Below are positions 60,805 to 64,000 of a DNA stretch of 64,000 nt, in pieces; the stretch's first letter is position 1, and every line of letters starts with the position of its first letter. Below the pieces are notes generated by a model. The model was not told where the DNA came from and searched no databases. It saw nothing but the letters and a program-made list of their open reading frames with translations. Origin of the DNA: Paragyromitra xinjiangensis (taxonomy: Eukaryota > Ascomycota > Pezizomycetes > Pezizales > Discinaceae). Location of the stretch: contig JBCAMK010000001.1 in the NCBI GenBank assembly GCA_038503065.1, positions 2,356,001 through 2,420,000 on the forward strand. Reading direction: 5' to 3'. The translations under genes were made by a program, and so were the position numbers.

Positions 60805-61485
60805 TGCTGTAGATATCTGGTGGGAGAGGTTTCCTTAGAAAATAGAGAATTCACAGAGTTGAGGCTCTGCTGCAGAAGTCTCCAAGGCTTGGCAATTCCT
60901 GCAAGCACGGGCCAACAGAGCCTCCAAAATGTTATCCATCCCCTCTGTCCCATTTGCTCGATGCTACATGTGGGTTTTTATTGGGAGCTCCTCATGTATG
61001 CGTTTGACTTGTGAATTGAGATATCATCAATAATCGCCTACAAAATTCGATGCATTTTTTTCACACGCCGCGGCTGGGTGGTGTCTACTGAAACAACGAA
61101 CTCAGCCACAGCCTGCCAAGGTCAGTTTCCTGAATTGCATGTCAGTCGACTGACCGCCTCACTCTTGTTTGTTCTCCTCCAGACCAGTTCCTCCCAATAC
61201 TGCCCCACACTTCAGATACCCCAGAGTTCGTCCTCGGAATATATATTGAGCTATCAAGTACGCTCCCGATTTCTAAAACCTTATCCAACTCGAGTTCCTG
61301 CCCATCGGTTCTTAAATAACCCTTTCCGAGAGAGTGTGGGGTTATACCAAATACCCGCTGCGTCACTTTATCTCTCACCCATACCCAATATCCACTCACG
61401 ACTCCCTTCAAAGCTTGACCCTACAAGAAAAACTAAGACAGACCATCTAGCATACCCCTTAAGCCACTCCTAAACAAATCCAACC
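60805..61485. other. Bidirectional promoter region DBP8 / VTI1
   Basis: 681 bp between divergent start codons. The VTI1 side (61380-61485) is A/C/T-rich and G-poor. No gene is supported. Confidence 0.5.
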
Positions 61486-62301
61486 ATGTCAAACCACCCT
61501 CTCGACTCCGACCCAGGCTCCGAGCTCTTCGCTTCCTACGAAGCCGACTTTAAACTCGCCCAGGCAGACATCTCCCAAAAACTCGAACAAATCCCCGAGC
61601 TCTATGGAGAACCACGTAAAGCCGCCATCCGCGCAGCAGAGCGTGCAGTAGATGAAGCAGACGAGATCGTTAGTTCCACCTTCAGCCCCCACTCACTCCC
61701 GAAGAAACTGACATGTGGATGAAAACCAGATTGGCCAAATGGCTCTCGAGCTCTCCAACATCCCATCTAGTGCTCGCAACAAGATCAAGCCGCGTCACCG
61801 CAACTATATCCACGATCTCGATGTCTCCCGACACGCACTCATCAAGTTTGCACAAAACGCCGAACGTGATGCCCTCTTTGGCGCCCGTGGCAGTTCAGGC
61901 TCCGGTGATGCCGTCATCGATCAACGTCAGCAGCTTCTCTCCGGTACTGACCGTCTCGAACGGTCCTCGCAGCGACTTCGAGACAGTCAGAGGATTGCGA
62001 ATGAGACTGAGAACATTGGAGCGAATATCCTCGGTGATTTGAGGGTGCAGAGGGAGCAGATCAGTAGCACGCATAACACGCTGAATGACAGCGAGCGGTA
62101 TTTGGACAGGAGCATTAAAACGCTAAGGGGGATGGCACGTAGGTAGTACACCTTCATGATTTAGAAGATCCTCTGACTTGGAAGATGGGATTTTGATTGC
62201 TGATGGTGCATAGGATGGCTACCAATCGGATGATTACTATTGCAATTATCACGGTTTTGGTTTTGTTGATTATGGCGGTTATCGTGTCGAAGTTTCGTTG
62301 A
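61486..62301 (+). CDS. VTI1: Qb-SNARE Vti1
   Basis: Three exons (61486-61668, 61730-62142, 62214-62301) give 227 residues. Introns are 61 and 71 bp. Vti1 takes part in Golgi, endosome and vacuole fusion as a Qb-SNARE. Seen: an N-terminal three-helix domain (about 1-110; FASYEADF, LYGEPRKAAIRAAERAVDEADEI), a SNARE motif at about 132-193 (DLRVQREQI, probably holding the zero-layer Gln, and DRSIKTLRGMARRM), and a C-terminal membrane anchor (about 205-224, ITIAIITVLVLLIMAVIV) with a short luminal SKFR. The anchor exon is only 88 nt and is lost if the last intron is ignored. First exon C-rich, later part G-rich. Confidence 0.93.
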
Positions 62302-62781
62302 GTTTGGTTTTCTGGTTTGGAGCTTGGGAGTTGCTTTTTTGCTTTTCTAATTACCTTCTTCAGGCGTACATTTTTATATATATGATTGGCTTTAAAAGAA
62401 CTTTTGATGCAATCGCTGGGGATTTGCAGTCACCGTGTGACGCGGTAGTATGTTTCCTTTGTCACGACGGCGGGACCGTCGGTACCTCTACGTTCGTTTA
62501 AAGGGTTTTTGGTGTGACCTATTCCGTTGGATGTATTGTAGATGAAGTAAGGTGGAGAGTAGTGGAAGATGTCGAGTAGAGAGAGCTGGAGAAAGGAACG
62601 GAGGGAGAGAAGTGGAGAGCGGTTCACAAGACATGTTTTCGATAGCTATACTTCGTTTCACACGGAGGGTAGATTACTAGGTAGTTCAAGGAATGCCAAG
62701 TACCAATATCTCTGCATCTCCTCCATTCTTACATGCGGACCACCCAAACATCCACATCTCACCTCCATCCCATCCCACCCA
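62302..62781. other. Convergent intergenic region VTI1 / TFB5
   Basis: 480 bp of shared 3' flank. T-rich after VTI1. No gene is seen. Confidence 0.5.
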
Positions 62782-63114
62782 TTACCCAGGCTGCTCAGGA
62801 TCACTCTCATCATCCTTCTCCATCATCTGCGTTTTCTCCAGGATCTTCTCCAGTTTCTCCTTCAGCTCCGCCAGCTTCGCCTCCTTGATCACCAACGTCT
62901 GCTCATCGAGATCCTCAACAATGAACGCGTGATGTGAGTCCTCGTCGATCTTGAGGATTATCGCCTTAATCGATGGGTCGCTGGTAGGATTGTTAGTTCG
63001 AGATTGACAGCGGTGGAGGGGAGGGTAACCATTCGACTAGAACACCTAAAAGGGGTGTCAGTAGGTAGGTGCTGGATAGAGGGGTGCAGACGGACCTTTG
63101 ACAGCTCGGGGCAT
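62782..63114 (-). CDS. TFB5: TFIIH core subunit Tfb5 (GTF2H5/TTDA)
   Basis: Three exons on the minus strand (63114-63096, 63045-63030, 62980-62782) give 77 residues. Exon 2 is a 16-nt microexon; introns are 50 and 49 bp. Tfb5 binds Tfb2 and stabilises TFIIH in transcription initiation and nucleotide excision repair. The joined protein reads MPRAVKGVLVECDPSIKAII, then KIDED, FIVEDLDEQTLVI and a coiled helix ending in a charged tail. It matches the family throughout (human: KGVLIECDP, FIIQDIDDTH) and at the usual length (yeast 72). The conserved GVLVEC falls entirely on the microexon, which confirms it. It is tail-to-tail with VTI1. Confidence 0.93.
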
Positions 63115-64000
63115 GGTGGTGAGGTTGGGTCGTTGTGACGGTGGCTTGGCGGGAGTTTGGGTTTATGTTTGGTGTGGTTTGAGGTGCTGGTAGGTTCTAT
63201 TTTTGGTGGGGATGGTGGCGAGTGATTCGGGATGATTTTACTGTGGGATGGAGGTCTTGTGTTTGAGTATAGCTGTAAAGTACTTTGCATGTGACTAAGG
63301 CGATACGAGGGCCTTAATATAGTCTTGATCCAACCATCATCCCTCTTTCTCTGCTTCGCAATTGAATCCTTCTTAGCATCTAACTCATCTTAATTTTTCT
63401 CAATGAGCATCTCGAGTGTGTTGGAGTAGTGGGATAAAGGAAGTTGGAAGCTTAATTTGGTCTTTGTGGTGTTGTCACGGTTCTGATAGTTATGGATAGG
63501 CTACTGTGAATACTTCATTTAGATTCTCGGCTCTTGGGATGTGCTCTTATATTGAGGTTTCCCTACGTGCATACCGGGTTTTTGGGAAGGGTGAGGTGTG
63601 GTAGAGCCTTGGATTATGAAAGGATGAGAGGGAAGGGGTTTTATTTAGTGCGAAGAAAATTGTCGTGAGAGAGCATACTTAAATTTTTAGAAGTAGGATG
63701 CTTTAGCTAACTGGGATATTATGTCATAGTCAATCAAACTTTTCGCTGTTCTTCGTGTGCATGAGGGGGTTGCTGAGGATGACATTAAGCCTACGCTGGG
63801 ATTCGGGGTAGTGGCAGTGGGTTACTTTCCACTACTGTTACTCGGGTCTGGGATATGAAGATGGAACGCCAGGGATCCTCGATGATCAACAGTGATCGGC
63901 AGATGGAACGCTTAAGAGTTTTCAAATTTCATCAAAATATCAGAGTACAGTGTGACTAGTAACTAGTAGATAAAAAAGCAGTGAAAATAATATAGGATAA
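63115..64000. other. Intergenic, window end
   Basis: Promoter side of TFB5 and further non-coding sequence. Nothing is recognised up to the window edge. Confidence 0.5.

Noticed and set aside
1..64000. A CRISPR array, bacterial-type operon, provirus or secondary-metabolite cluster
   Set aside because: No spaced direct repeats, no operon spacing, no viral or synthase domains. The genes are ordinary intron-containing fungal genes.

Overview
The window is nuclear DNA of a filamentous ascomycete (Pezizomycotina). The evidence is short spliceosomal introns (43-90 bp in most genes, GTANGN donors, CTAAC/CTGAY branch sites close to the acceptor), a FlbD-type R2R3 Myb conidiation regulator, an NpgA-type phosphopantetheinyl transferase, a fungal-type O-GlcNAc-transferase-like protein, and orthologues of QRI7, DAL3, DBP8, VTI1, TFB5 and SLX1. 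Gene density is low: 18 supported protein genes in 64 kb, with long AT-rich stretches and a gene-free interval of about 15.7 kb. This suggests an expanded-genome lineage such as Pezizomycetes, but the class is a guess. I saw no virus, CRISPR array, rRNA or intact tRNA gene.

Layout. 0.5-5.5 kb: an acidic orphan protein, a tRNA-derived SINE, mitochondrial t6A synthase QRI7 and a Myb-like protein. 8.2-10.8 kb: a nucleotidyltransferase-fold protein, a calcineurin-like phosphoesterase and a possible small secreted protein. 11.0-11.4 kb: a MITE with TA target duplication. 13.2-19.9 kb: ureidoglycolate lyase DAL3, convergent with a 1,684-residue GT41 (OGT/SPINDLY) protein. 19.9-35.6 kb: gene desert with a second MITE, ending at flbD. 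40.0-41.6 kb: a five-exon gene for a small fungal protein, detectable only by joining exons. 44.5-51.3 kb: two related SANT/Myb-like genes, npgA, and divergent SLX1. 53.7-54.9 kb: Tra2-like SR splicing factor. 58.2-63.1 kb: a small membrane protein, a SINE fragment with a 14-bp target duplication, DBP8, VTI1 and TFB5.

The genes are mostly unlinked housekeeping functions (tRNA modification, ribosome biogenesis, vesicle fusion, TFIIH, Holliday-junction resolution, carrier-protein activation), not a cluster. The most notable features are: a recurrent switch from C-ending to G/T-ending codons within genes, a four-copy SUMO-interacting-like repeat tail on SLX1, a frame-sensitive cassette exon in the Tra2-like gene, a 16-nt exon in TFB5, two MITEs and a SINE family whose insertion boundaries can be read directly, and an excess of the palindrome TACATGTA in non-coding DNA. 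Splice junctions were placed by hand from frame, donor, branch and acceptor signals plus family conservation, and have no transcript support.
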